Shown here in pieces: positions 44,934 through 53,388 of a stretch of DNA of 64,000 bases. The DNA comes from Salinibacterium sp. PAMC 21357 (GTDB taxonomy: Bacteria > Actinomycetota > Actinomycetes > Actinomycetales > Microbacteriaceae). Both the position numbers and the translations under genes were made by a program. Under the pieces are notes generated by a model that saw nothing but the letters and a program-made list of their open reading frames with translations, was not told where the DNA came from and searched no databases. Location of the stretch: the NCBI RefSeq assembly GCF_000247645.1, contig NZ_AHWA01000004.1, forward strand, positions 1,054,001-1,118,000. The letters run 5' to 3'. Every line of letters begins with the position of its first letter. Within the stretch, counting starts at the first letter, position 1.

Positions 44934-46325
44934 ATGAGCCCGTTGCCCGTTCAACCACTGAGCCCCCTCGATGGCCGCTACCGCCCCGCCGTGTCGGCGC
45001 TGGGGGAGCACCTCTCCGAGGCAGGCCTCAACCGGGCCCGCGTGCACGTTGAAGTCGAATGGCTGATCTTCCTCACGGGCAAGAGCCTCTTCGGCTCGAG
45101 CCCGATGAGCGTTGATCAGGTCGCTGCGTTGCGTGCCTTCGCTACCGATTTCGGCCAAGAGCAGATCGATGAACTCGCTCGCCTCGAAGCCACCACCCGC
45201 CACGACGTCAAAGCAGTCGAGTACCTGGTGCGCGCCAAGCTCGACGAGCTGGGCCTCACCGCGATCGCTGAACTCACTCACTTCGCGGCCACGAGCGAAG
45301 ACATAAACAACCTCTCTTACGCGCTCACCATCTCGGATGCCGTACGCGAAGTCTGGCTGCCCAAGTTCCGTACTGTGCTCGCTGCGCTTCGCACGCAGTC
45401 TGAGCTCATGCGCGATAACGCGATGCTCGCTCACACCCACGGTCAGCCGGCGACGCCGACCACCATGGGCAAGGAGTTTGCGGTCTTCGTGTACCGGCTC
45501 GACCGCATCCTGACTCGCATCGAAGGCATCAGCTACCTCGGCAAGTTCAGCGGAGCCACCGGCACGTTTGCCGCCCACCTCGCTGCAGACCCCGAGCAGA
45601 ACTGGCCAGCCCTTTCGAAGGAGTTCGTGGAATCCCTCGGGCTCGACTGGAACCCGCTGACCACGCAAATTGAATCGCACGACTGGCAAGTGGAGCTGTA
45701 CCAAGCCACAAGTCACGCCAACCGCGTGCTGCACAACCTCTGCACCGACGTGTGGTCGTACATTTCGATGGGCTACTTCCGCCAGATTCCGCAGGCGGGC
45801 GCAACCGGTTCGTCGACAATGCCGCACAAGATCAACCCGATCCGCTTCGAAAACGCTGAGGCCAACCTCGAGCTCTCGAGCGCTCTTCTGGAGTCGCTCG
45901 CTCAGACTCTCGTGACCTCACGACTCCAGCGCGACCTCACCGACTCCACGACGCAGCGCAACGTGGGTGTCGCCTACGGTCACTCGCTGCTCGCTCTCGA
46001 CAACATCGAGCGCGGCCTCAAGGAGATCGCCCTTGACCCGGTGGCTCTCGACGCTGATCTCGACAGCAACTGGGAGATCCTCGGCGAGGCCATCCAGACG
46101 GTCATCCGTGCCGAGGTTACCGCGGGCCGCAGCACCATCAGCGACCCCTACGCGATCCTCAAGGAACTCACGCGCGGCAAGCGCATCAACTCCGTCGACC
46201 TCACCGAGTTCATCTCGGGCCTCGACATTGGTGCGGATGCCAAGGCACGTTTGCAGGCGCTCACTCCGGCCACCTATGTCGGCCTTGCGAGCTCGCTCGT
46301 CGACTACCTCGGTGACACCAAGTAG
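44934..46325 (+). CDS. purB: adenylosuccinate lyase
   Basis: This 463-aa lyase opens with LSPLDGRYRPAVSALGEHLSE and has HFAATSEDINN, the catalytic-region HTHGQPATPTTMGKE and the superfamily signature GSSTMPHKINP. This long form matches the E. coli-type PurB. It acts twice in purine biosynthesis (SAICAR to AICAR, and adenylosuccinate to AMP). GGGAG is four bases before the ATG. A strong terminator follows. Confidence 0.96.
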   Translation: MSPLPVQPLSPLDGRYRPAVSALGEHLSEAGLNRARVHVEVEWLIFLTGKSLFGSSPMSVDQVAALRAFATDFGQEQIDELARLEATTRHDVKAVEYLVRAKLDELGLTAIAELTHFAATSEDINNLSYALTISDAVREVWLPKFRTVLAALRTQSELMRDNAMLAHTHGQPATPTTMGKEFAVFVYRLDRILTRIEGISYLGKFSGATGTFAAHLAADPEQNWPALSKEFVESLGLDWNPLTTQIESHDWQVELYQATSHANRVLHNLCTDVWSYISMGYFRQIPQAGATGSSTMPHKINPIRFENAEANLELSSALLESLAQTLVTSRLQRDLTDSTTQRNVGVAYGHSLLALDNIERGLKEIALDPVALDADLDSNWEILGEAIQTVIRAEVTAGRSTISDPYAILKELTRGKRINSVDLTEFISGLDIGADAKARLQALTPATYVGLASSLVDYLGDTK

Positions 46326-46354
46326 TTCGCGCTCTACGGCGAGCAACTCACGCT

Positions 46355-46398
46355 AAACACAGGGTCGGTCTCCTCACGGAGGCCGGCCCTTTGTGTTT
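46355..46398 (+). terminator. Rho-independent terminator after purB
   Basis: A long stem (AAACACAGGG plus CGGTCTCC with their near-complements) closes a TCAC loop, and the arm ends in TTTGTGTTT. It is 30 bases past the purB stop. The flanking complementary A/T arms would also allow function in the reverse direction. Confidence 0.85.
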
Positions 46399-46430
46399 CG
46401 CGCCGTGCCGTGCCGCGCGGCGCCGTGCCT

Positions 46431-46539
46431 TCACGGAAATTCAGGAGATCTCGCTGCCGCAATCGCCGCGACCCTGACAACTCGTACCGTTTTCGCGCCT
46501 CGTCGCCCCAGCGCTGGTGAATCTCCTGAATTTCCGTGA
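46431..46539. repeat. 109-bp element bounded by 19-bp perfect inverted repeats
   Basis: TCACGGAAATTCAGGAGAT at 46431-46449 is repeated exactly in inverted orientation at 46521-46539, with 71 bp of non-coding sequence between. It lies after the purB terminator and 49 bp from the end of the siderophore ATPase gene. No transposase, no internal frame and no clear target duplication are visible. It could be a small non-autonomous mobile element or a very long-looped regulatory structure. Confidence 0.7.
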
Positions 46540-46587
46540 GACCAGCCGAATCGACGCGCCGAGCCCCGACCGCTCGCCGTCTCGGCG

Positions 46588-47343
46588 CTAGTAGTACACA
46601 GCGAGGGCACCGTTGGGCCCGTCGATGACCTGCACCGGAGTATCGAAGATCCGAGTGAGCACAGTGTCGGTCAAGATCTCAGCGGGCGTGCCGAATTCGG
46701 TGACCTGGCCGTCCTTGACGGCGCAAATGTGGTCGGCGTAGTGCCCCGCAAAGTTGATGTCGTGAAGCACGATGATGATGGTGCGGCCGAGCTCTTGGGC
46801 AGCGCGCTTCAGGTGGCGCATCATCTGCACCGAGTGCTTCATGTCGAGGTTGTTGAGGGGCTCATCGAGCAGCACGTATTCGGTGTCTTGCGCGAGCACC
46901 ATGGCAACGTAGGCGCGTTGGCGCTGTCCGCCTGAGAGCTCGTCGAGGTAGCGGTCTTGCAGGCCTTCAAGGTTCAGAAAGGTGATGGAGTTGTTGATCG
47001 CCACCTCATCCGCTTCGGTCAGTCGGCCGTGCGAATACGGGAAGCGGCTGAACCCCACGAGCTGACGCACCGTGAGGCGGGCGATGAAATGGTTCTCTTG
47101 CCGCAGGATCGCGATGATCTTGGCGAGGTCTTTCGACTTGGTCTTCGCGACGTCGTAGCCCGCGACTTCGATGTGGCCCGAGTCGATCCCGAGCAGGCGG
47201 CCGATCATGGTCAGCAGGGTGGATTTTCCCGCACCGTTCGGACCCACCAGCGCGGTGATGCCGCCCTCGGGGATCGTGAGGTCGACCGGCCCAATAGTGA
47301 TTTCGTGGCCATAGCTTTTGCCCACGTTGTTCAGGGTGATCAC
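46588..47343 (-). CDS. iron-siderophore ABC transporter ATP-binding protein
   Basis: This 251-aa ATPase has Walker A GPNGAGKST, the signature LSGGQRQR, Walker B VLLDEPLNNLD and the switch His in VLHDINFAGHYAD. It belongs to the FepC/FecE-type subfamily; HSVQMMRHL and the C-terminal FDTPVQVIDGPNG resemble ATPases of catecholate-siderophore importers. It follows the second permease with an ATGA overlap and is the last gene of the operon. Confidence 0.93.
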   Translation of the reverse strand: MITLNNVGKSYGHEITIGPVDLTIPEGGITALVGPNGAGKSTLLTMIGRLLGIDSGHIEVAGYDVAKTKSKDLAKIIAILRQENHFIARLTVRQLVGFSRFPYSHGRLTEADEVAINNSITFLNLEGLQDRYLDELSGGQRQRAYVAMVLAQDTEYVLLDEPLNNLDMKHSVQMMRHLKRAAQELGRTIIIVLHDINFAGHYADHICAVKDGQVTEFGTPAEILTDTVLTRIFDTPVQVIDGPNGALAVYY

Positions 47344-48515
47344 AGTCGCCCCTTTCTCAGAATGACGATGAGGAAGACGGTTCCTCCGACAAGTTCAACG
47401 ATGATCGACACCACTCCTTGCGCGTAGAACAGGTTCTTCATCACGAAGTACGCGCCGCCTAAGACCACGAATCCGGCCAACACCGCGATCGGGAAGATGT
47501 GGCGATGGTCGTAGGTGTCCGCGAATTGGTAGGCGAGCGTGGCGACCAAGAATCCAAAGAAGGTCATCGGGCCGACAAGCGAAGTAGAAACGGCCATGAG
47601 AATCGAGACGAAGAACAGCACGCGCATGATCTCGAACCGGTAGCTGATTCCTAGGTTGGTGGCGGTGTCCGAACCCAGCGCAATGATGTTGAGGCGCCGG
47701 CCTTGCGAGAGCAGCACGGTGCCGGCCACCAGGCAGAGCACGAGCGAGATCGGCAGGTAGCTGGCATCCGCATTGGAGATGGAACCGAACAGGCGGGCCG
47801 TCAGAATGTCGAACTCACTGGGCGTGAGCAGGCGCTGCATGAACGTCGACACCGCTCCAAGACCGCCCCCGATGACGATGCCCACGAGCAGCATGATCTG
47901 CAGGTTGCCGTACTTTCCCGAAAGCAACCAGCCGTACAGCAGCAGCGAAAGCCCCACCATCAGCGCGATCTGAAGCAAGAACTGGGGGAGACCCTGTAGC
48001 GCGACGATGCCGCTGATGCCCAAGAAGTACACCGCAGAGGTCTGCACCGCCACATACAGCGACTCGAAGCCCATGATGGATGGCGTGAGAATCCGGTTGT
48101 TCGTCACCGTCTGAAAACTCACGGTCGCAATCGCCTGACAGAAGGCCACGACCGCAATCACGATCACGTTGGTGGCGCGCAGCTCAGCGATGAGCCAGAA
48201 CCCTTCGGTGCCCACCGGCATCGGGTTGTTCCAGGCAAGCAAGCCGAAGCCTATCGCCACAGCAAGCACGCTCAGGATGCTGAGGAGCGTCCAGTAGCGG
48301 CGACGCGCCCGTGCTGTGGGGAAGGGCCCCGTCACGCCGGGGGAGCCAGACGCCGTCTTTGCGGCTTTCGCGGGCTTCGGCTTTTTAGGCGCCTTCGAGA
48401 GCTTCGACAGCTTTACGAACTTGGGTTTCTTCGGGCTCTGAAGACTAGTCTCCGAGTTTGCCGCCGACCCGACCGCGGCGACAGGCGTCTCCTGCGCATC
48501 CACGGGGCTATGCAC
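47340..48515 (-). CDS. iron-siderophore ABC transporter permease (FecCD family) with long basic N-terminal extension
   Basis: This 391-aa permease has the FecCD core (about residues 75-391) with around nine helices and GSDTATNLGISYRFEIMRV, the family's coupling region. The first 70 residues are unusual: a hydrophilic stretch rich in Lys, Pro and Ala (VKLSKLSKAPKKPKPAKAAK). The start is a GTG at 48515 overlapping the preceding permease by eight bases; an internal start nearer the first helix is conceivable, but I see no good ribosome-binding site for one. It forms the channel with the product of 48508-49494. Confidence 0.9.
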   Translation of the reverse strand: MHSPVDAQETPVAAVGSAANSETSLQSPKKPKFVKLSKLSKAPKKPKPAKAAKTASGSPGVTGPFPTARARRRYWTLLSILSVLAVAIGFGLLAWNNPMPVGTEGFWLIAELRATNVIVIAVVAFCQAIATVSFQTVTNNRILTPSIMGFESLYVAVQTSAVYFLGISGIVALQGLPQFLLQIALMVGLSLLLYGWLLSGKYGNLQIMLLVGIVIGGGLGAVSTFMQRLLTPSEFDILTARLFGSISNADASYLPISLVLCLVAGTVLLSQGRRLNIIALGSDTATNLGISYRFEIMRVLFFVSILMAVSTSLVGPMTFFGFLVATLAYQFADTYDHRHIFPIAVLAGFVVLGGAYFVMKNLFYAQGVVSIIVELVGGTVFLIVILRKGRL

Positions 48516-49494
48516 GACGGCGCTGCTTCAACAGGAGGGCAATGAAGACGATCGCGCCCACGACGCCCAAGATGAGCGAGACGGGAACTTCGAACGGCAT
48601 GATGATCGTGCGGCCGACGATGTCGCACACCGTCACGATCGCGATGCCCAGCAGGCAGACCCAGGGCAGGTTGCTGCGCAGATCGTCGCCACGGAACATC
48701 GACACGATGTTGGGAACGATCAGTCCCAGGAACGGCAGATTGCCCACGACAACGGTCACGACTCCGGTCGCGATTGCGATGAGCGCGGTGCCGATCAGCA
48801 GGATCTGGTTGTAGTTCACGCCGATATTCGTCGCTACATCTTGGCCCAGTCCGGCGACCGTGAGCCGATCGGCGAAGATGAAAATCGCGATTACGACGAG
48901 CACGACGATCCAGAGTGGCTCGTACTGCCCGCGCATCACCGAGGTGAAGCTCCCGGCGAACCACACAGAGAGACTCTGAAGCATGTCGGTCGAGAGGGCA
49001 ATGTAGGTGGAGATGGCGCCGACCACCGAGCCGAGCATGATGCCGACAATTGGCACAATCAGCGAGGAACGCAGCGTGACGCGGCGCAAGAAGAGAAAGA
49101 ACACCCCGGTGCCGATGAAGGCGGCCACAACCGCACCGCCCATGCGGGCGAGGATGCTGGCTCCCGGGAAGAGGATCATGACGGTCAGCAGCCCGAGACC
49201 TGCCCACTCGGTGGTGCCCGTCGTGGTCGGTTCCACGAAACGGTTTTGCGTTAGCAGCTGCATGACCAAGCCGCTCATGGCCATCGCGGCGCCCGCGAGC
49301 ACCAGGGCGATCGTTCGCGGAACGCGCGTGATGCCGAACATTCTTTGGCCGTCATCCGCCCCAAAAATGTCGTAGACACCGGTGAAGAGGGAGGCGATCA
49401 GCAGCAGAACAACACTCACCGTCGCGAGCAGGAGTTTCCAGTCGAAGAGGGTGGTCGTGTTGGCGGGCCGCCGTCGGGCCAGTGTTGACGTCAT
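48508..49494 (-). CDS. iron-siderophore ABC transporter permease (FecCD family)
   Basis: This 328-aa permease has about nine helices and the conserved LTQNRFVEPTTTGTTEWAGL and GQDVATNIGVNYNQILLIG segments of the FecCD family. The late PNIVSMFRGDDLRSNLPW is the loop typical of this family. It lies after the binding-protein gene, separated by a 16-bp-stem hairpin, and overlaps the second permease gene. Together with the ATPase it completes the importer. Confidence 0.93.
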   Translation of the reverse strand: MTSTLARRRPANTTTLFDWKLLLATVSVVLLLIASLFTGVYDIFGADDGQRMFGITRVPRTIALVLAGAAMAMSGLVMQLLTQNRFVEPTTTGTTEWAGLGLLTVMILFPGASILARMGGAVVAAFIGTGVFFLFLRRVTLRSSLIVPIVGIMLGSVVGAISTYIALSTDMLQSLSVWFAGSFTSVMRGQYEPLWIVVLVVIAIFIFADRLTVAGLGQDVATNIGVNYNQILLIGTALIAIATGVVTVVVGNLPFLGLIVPNIVSMFRGDDLRSNLPWVCLLGIAIVTVCDIVGRTIIMPFEVPVSLILGVVGAIVFIALLLKQRRRA

Positions 49495-49527
49495 CCGTGA
49501 GTGAGGGTTTCTGATTGAAGGCCAGAA

Positions 49528-49575
49528 CCGTTCGGTGCTGAAGTTCGCCCGGGGGCACGCTTCAGCACCGAACGG
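49528..49575 (-). terminator. strong intercistronic stem-loop after the siderophore-binding protein gene
   Basis: A perfect 16-bp stem (CCGTTCGGTGCTGAAG and complement) encloses a 16-nt loop between the binding-protein gene and the first permease. The placement parallels the hairpin at 1441-1476 in the sugar importer and probably raises the binding-protein:permease ratio. Confidence 0.75.
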
Positions 49576-49586
49576 CGTGAGTAACG

Positions 49587-50576
49587 CTAGTTCTTGGCTT
49601 CTAGCGCGTCAGCGAGTGCGTTGAAGAACTCGGTGTACGTCTGGATGCCTTCGTTCGTGTACGTGTCAGCCGGCATGTATACGAGGTTGCTTTCCTTCAC
49701 CGCAGTGACGCCCGAGAGTGCTTCGGAGTTCTCAAGAACTTCGCTGCCCTGCACGTAGGTGGGGTCGTCGGCGAGAATCGCGGCGTCGCGGTCCATAACG
49801 AGAATCCAGTCGGGGTTGGAGTCAGCGATTGCCTCTACCGAGATGTCGTCACCCTGGTGGTCTTCGCTGCTCTCGGCAACATCGAGTGCGGCTGTGAAGT
49901 CAAAGATGTCGAATACCGGGCCGAGTGTGCGACCGACGCTGGGAGCGGAGTAACCGATCTCGCCACCCGACGTGATGACGGCCATGACCGAGTCGTCTCC
50001 GTTGTAGGCAGCGTTCACGCGCTCAATTGCAGCATCGAAGTCAGCGTTGATCTGTTCGGCTTCAGCCTGCTTGCCGAAGATCTCACCGAGAATCGTGGTC
50101 TGGCGCTTGAGTTCGTCATCAAAGGGCTCGCCCTCGCGAGGGTCGAGCGAGACAATTACGGCGTCGGGAACAAGCTTGGCGAAATCGTCGTAGTACTGCG
50201 TAAAGCGCTGACCATTAATAATGACATCGGGCTGAACGGCGACGACAGACTCAAGATCAGGTTCGCTGTGGTTTCCCAAGTCGATGATTGAGTCGTCCTG
50301 AGTGTAAGAAATCGTGCTGGGCATCAGTGCCACGGCGGCGGCGCTCAGTTCAATATCCCACGACGCCAACGTTTCAAAGGTGCGGTTGTCGGTGGCGACA
50401 ACCGATGTCAGTGGGGTGGTGATGGTGTGCGTGCCGTTGTTGTCCTCGAACTGCACAGTAGCGGTCGCTCCGCCAGCTTCTGAGTCTGCAGCTTCGGGTG
50501 CGGCGGTGCTGCAGGCAGTGAGGGCTAGTGCCAGCATGCCAATAAGCGCTCCGTAGCGTGTACGTGAGTGATTCAT
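49587..50576 (-). CDS. iron-siderophore ABC transporter substrate-binding lipoprotein
   Basis: This 329-aa protein has a lipoprotein signal (ALALTAC, Cys near residue 22) and a type III binding-protein fold with the long central helix: VATDNRTFETLASW, DLESVVAVQPDVIINGQRF, and a C-terminal EGIQTYTEFFNALADAL. It resembles FatB/VctP/YclQ-type proteins that bind catecholate siderophores. AAAGGA precedes the ATG. It is the first gene of the operon, behind an iron box at 50651-50669, so expression should rise in iron starvation. Confidence 0.92.
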   Translation of the reverse strand: MNHSRTRYGALIGMLALALTACSTAAPEAADSEAGGATATVQFEDNNGTHTITTPLTSVVATDNRTFETLASWDIELSAAAVALMPSTISYTQDDSIIDLGNHSEPDLESVVAVQPDVIINGQRFTQYYDDFAKLVPDAVIVSLDPREGEPFDDELKRQTTILGEIFGKQAEAEQINADFDAAIERVNAAYNGDDSVMAVITSGGEIGYSAPSVGRTLGPVFDIFDFTAALDVAESSEDHQGDDISVEAIADSNPDWILVMDRDAAILADDPTYVQGSEVLENSEALSGVTAVKESNLVYMPADTYTNEGIQTYTEFFNALADALEAKN

Positions 50577-50624
50577 GATGTCCTTTGTTAGTCCGGGCGA
50601 CCAAGTGCGGTCAGGCAGAAAAAT

Positions 50625-50650
50625 GCAACATCCGCTGCAGCGGATGTTGC
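50625..50650 (-). promoter_or_regulatory. 26-bp perfect palindrome in the siderophore operon leader
   Basis: GCAACATCCGCTG is followed directly by its exact complement. Read toward the binding-protein gene it is followed by ATTTTT, the look of an intrinsic terminator, yet it lies before the gene and abuts the iron box. Attenuator, mRNA 5' stabiliser or second operator are all possible. Confidence 0.6.
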
Positions 50651-50669
50651 TTAGGTAAGGCTACCCTTA
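50651..50669 (-). promoter_or_regulatory. DtxR/IdeR-type iron box
   Basis: TTAGGTAAGGCTACCCTTA matches the 19-bp actinobacterial iron-box consensus (TTAGGTTAGCCTAACCTAA) at 15 positions. It lies 75 bp upstream of the siderophore-binding protein gene and should mediate repression by Fe(II)-loaded DtxR/IdeR. From here to 50844 I see no gene. Confidence 0.85.
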
Positions 50670-50844
50670 ATTCCCGACAGAGGTCAATGAGTCGTCACCG
50701 GTCACAAAGCCGTTGATGTCCCCGCGACCAGGAACCACTCAACGGTTCTCGTACTGTTTTTGGGCGCGCTAATGCGAGAAAGAAATCAGCGACGAACCCC
50801 TCGCCCGCGCAGAATAGCGAACTCGAGGAGATTCTCACGCGAGC

Positions 50845-51090
50845 CTAGTGAGCGGCGTCGCGATCCTGTTCATCCATATCGAGCAGTTCGTCTTTGTCGG
50901 GTCGTGTAGCGAGCACGAGCATCGCAATGACAACGAGCGAGACGATAAAGGCCACTCCCGCAAAAATGAGGCCGATCATGAGGTCCCGGGTCGACATGAA
51001 GACGACCAGACCGGCGAACGCGCCAAAGATTGCAGAGAGGCCGAGAATCTCGGCTGGGCGCGTGCGATCACGCTTATTGGGGGAATCCAC
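50845..51090 (-). CDS. small two-helix membrane protein
   Basis: This 81-aa protein has two transmembrane helices (about residues 14-30 and 38-60) joined by a short loop, a basic N-terminus and an acidic C-terminus (DKDELLDMDEQDRD). The start is a GTG at 50845's upstream end, position 51090, immediately adjacent to the stop of the larger membrane-protein gene, with GAGGA upstream. No family recognised; probably co-expressed with its neighbour. Confidence 0.75.
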   Translation of the reverse strand: MDSPNKRDRTRPAEILGLSAIFGAFAGLVVFMSTRDLMIGLIFAGVAFIVSLVVIAMLVLATRPDKDELLDMDEQDRDAAH

Positions 51091-51735
51091 CTAATCCTCT
51101 TTCTGTTGCATGGCTGCGGCAGCCACGACCTGATCTTTGTTGCTCCACTTAAGTGAGAGTGCAGCGATCACCAAATACACGCCAAGAATGGCCCAATAGG
51201 CCCCAAGAAGCCCGACCACCACAATGGACGCCGTCAATTCTCGATCTATTCCGTCCGGGCCGGTGTACGGCTGGCTGAATCCTGGCGGCACGAGCAACAC
51301 GACTAGGGCGAGTAATGCGGTCAGCGATCCGACGAATACCCAGTCTCGCGAAGAGGCGTCTCGACCGCGGCTGCGTAGCCCAAGATAAAGCTCAATGAAG
51401 CCCGTGATTGCGGCAAAGGCGGTGAGCAGGAAAACAAAGTATGCCTGCCCACCACTGCTCGCCACGAACGCGGCGACGGCAGTTGCGAGAGTGACCGCGC
51501 CCTGGGTGATCGTCATCGTGCGCGCAATGCCGCGCTGCGGCGACAACAGACTCGAGGTGAGAAGCACGGACCCGGAAACGAGCGCGAAGCTTGCCAGCGT
51601 GACAAGGCCGAGCCGTGCGGAATGGTCGGCCGAGAACGTCACGGCGATGGCCACAGCAATGGCCGGAATAGCGCGGGCGAGCGGCACGTACCACGCAGTG
51701 GATGCCGGCAGCGGCTCAGCGTGAGCACTAGTCAA
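51091..51735 (-). CDS. hypothetical polytopic membrane protein
   Basis: This 214-aa protein has six predicted helices in three pairs, with a loop (LYLGLRSRGRDASSRDW) in the middle and a short charged C-terminus. The DUF308-like layout of paired helices (HdeD style) is suggestive but not certain. It starts at a TTG (51735) with AAGG seven bases upstream. It is followed without a gap by the 81-aa membrane protein gene. Confidence 0.72.
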   Translation of the reverse strand: MTSAHAEPLPASTAWYVPLARAIPAIAVAIAVTFSADHSARLGLVTLASFALVSGSVLLTSSLLSPQRGIARTMTITQGAVTLATAVAAFVASSGGQAYFVFLLTAFAAITGFIELYLGLRSRGRDASSRDWVFVGSLTALLALVVLLVPPGFSQPYTGPDGIDRELTASIVVVGLLGAYWAILGVYLVIAALSLKWSNKDQVVAAAAMQQKED

Positions 51736-51875
51736 GCGATCGCCTTCTTTCTGAACGAGCGGTTACCTCTAGTGTAAGCCGCCCGCCTCCAAGGAAGTTC
51801 GTGATGACCGTGATTCGCTGCCGCTATCGGCACCGGCAACGCATCCAAACGCGCCCCGCTCGCCGAATCGAAACG

Positions 51876-53261
51876 CTAAGACCCCGGCGGCAGGTCGACG
51901 AAGCGCGAGAAGTGACCGTGGAAGCCCACGGTGACGGTGCGAGTCGGTCCGTTACGGTGCTTGGCAATGATCAGGTCGGCCTCACCAGCGCGGGGGCTGT
52001 CTGCTTCGTACGCGCTTTCGCGGTGAAGCAGAATCACCATGTCGGCGTCTTGCTCGAGCGATCCCGATTCACGAAGGTCGGAGAGGGCCGGTTTCTTGTC
52101 TGCACGCTGTTCAGGTCCACGGTTCAGCTGAGAGATGGCAATGACGGGAACTTCAAGCTCTTTGGCGAGCAGCTTGAGCGCTCGCGAGAACTCACTGACC
52201 TCTTGCTGCCGCGATTCAACTTTCTTACCGCTCGTCATGAGCTGCAGGTAGTCGATGATGACCATGCGTAGGCCGACCTTCTGCTTGAGCCGGCGGCACT
52301 TGGCGCGAATCTCGACCAAGGTCATGTTGGGGCTGTCATCGATATACAGCGGAGCATCATTGATACGGCCACGCGTCTGAGCGATCGTGGTCCAGTCGTT
52401 GGCGTGCACCGAACCCTTACGCATGTGCTGCAGCGGAACGCTGGCTTCTGCCGACAGCAGTCGCATGGCGATTTCGCTTCGACCCATTTCAAGCGAGAAC
52501 ACAATCGACGGCAGATCATGGTGAATGGATGCTGCGCGAGCGAAGTCCAAACCCAGCGTCGACTTACCAATAGCGGGTCGCGCGGCCAAAATGATCAGCT
52601 GACCGGGGTGTAGCCCGTTGGTGAGTTCATCGAGCTCAGCGAATCCGGTGGGAACACCGATCATCTGCCCGTCGCGGCCGCGGGCCGCTTCGATTTCGTC
52701 GATGGCACTTTCAACGGCCGTAGTGAGCGGCACGTAGTCTTCGGTTTCAACGCCGCCTGTTACGGAGTAGATCTCCGCCTGGGCATTGTTGACGAGGTCA
52801 AGAACTTCTCCCTCGCTGGCGTAGCCCATCTGCACAATGCGGGTTCCGGCTTCGACGAGGCGACGCAGCACCGCCTTTTCTGTGACGATGTTGGCGTAGA
52901 AGCCAGCATTCGCTGCGGTCGGAACGATGCCGGTGAGCGTGTGCAGGTATTCGATGCCGCCAGCTCGTGACAATTCACCAGTCTTGGTGAGTTCGTCAGT
53001 AACCGCAATCACGTCGGTGGGTTCACCGTGCGAGTAGAGAGTGAGCACGGCGTTGAAGATCGTTTCGTGCTTGGGAACGTAGAAGTCACCGCCACGAACG
53101 GTTTCGATGACGTCAGCTACGGCATCTTTGCTGAGCAGCATGCCACCGATCGCGCTCTGTTCCGCGAGAAGATCGTGCGGGGGTACGCGGTCGCCGCGTG
53201 AGCCGCGCGATTCGCCGGATTGACGTTCGTCACCGGCCAGACCCAAGTGCGCTATGGACAT
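51876..53261 (-). CDS. dnaB: replicative DNA helicase DnaB
   Basis: This 461-aa hexameric helicase has the N-terminal DnaB domain (PPHDLLAEQSAIGGMLLS) and a RecA-like core with Walker A ARPAIGKST, IVFSLEMGRSEIAMRLL, LRMVIIDYLQLM (Walker B) and EVSEFSRALKLLAKEL, ending with a H-loop region (VILLHRESAY) and arginine-finger region. It unwinds DNA at the replication fork. No intein interrupts it. A 397-bp gap with DnaA-box-like repeats lies upstream, before the rplI gene on the same strand. Confidence 0.97.
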   Translation of the reverse strand: MSIAHLGLAGDERQSGESRGSRGDRVPPHDLLAEQSAIGGMLLSKDAVADVIETVRGGDFYVPKHETIFNAVLTLYSHGEPTDVIAVTDELTKTGELSRAGGIEYLHTLTGIVPTAANAGFYANIVTEKAVLRRLVEAGTRIVQMGYASEGEVLDLVNNAQAEIYSVTGGVETEDYVPLTTAVESAIDEIEAARGRDGQMIGVPTGFAELDELTNGLHPGQLIILAARPAIGKSTLGLDFARAASIHHDLPSIVFSLEMGRSEIAMRLLSAEASVPLQHMRKGSVHANDWTTIAQTRGRINDAPLYIDDSPNMTLVEIRAKCRRLKQKVGLRMVIIDYLQLMTSGKKVESRQQEVSEFSRALKLLAKELEVPVIAISQLNRGPEQRADKKPALSDLRESGSLEQDADMVILLHRESAYEADSPRAGEADLIIAKHRNGPTRTVTVGFHGHFSRFVDLPPGS

Positions 53262-53388
53262 ACGTTTCCTCCTAGTGGGGCAGCCCTAGTTATACGGGTA
53301 ACCCCCGACACTCGGGCAGGCTCCACACCGGGACCTGCTTCAAGGCTGCTTCACAATACGAAGCGCGGTCAACAACCCACAACTGGGG

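Noticed and set aside
46401-46430. GCCGTG repeats between the purB terminator and the inverted-repeat element
   Set aside because: Only a few imperfect copies over 30 bases; not enough for a tandem-repeat call.
48413-49207. A 264-aa Arg/His-rich frame on the minus strand
   Set aside because: It is an alternate frame of the two FecCD permeases; its composition (Arg, His, Gly runs) is that of a GC-rich shadow.
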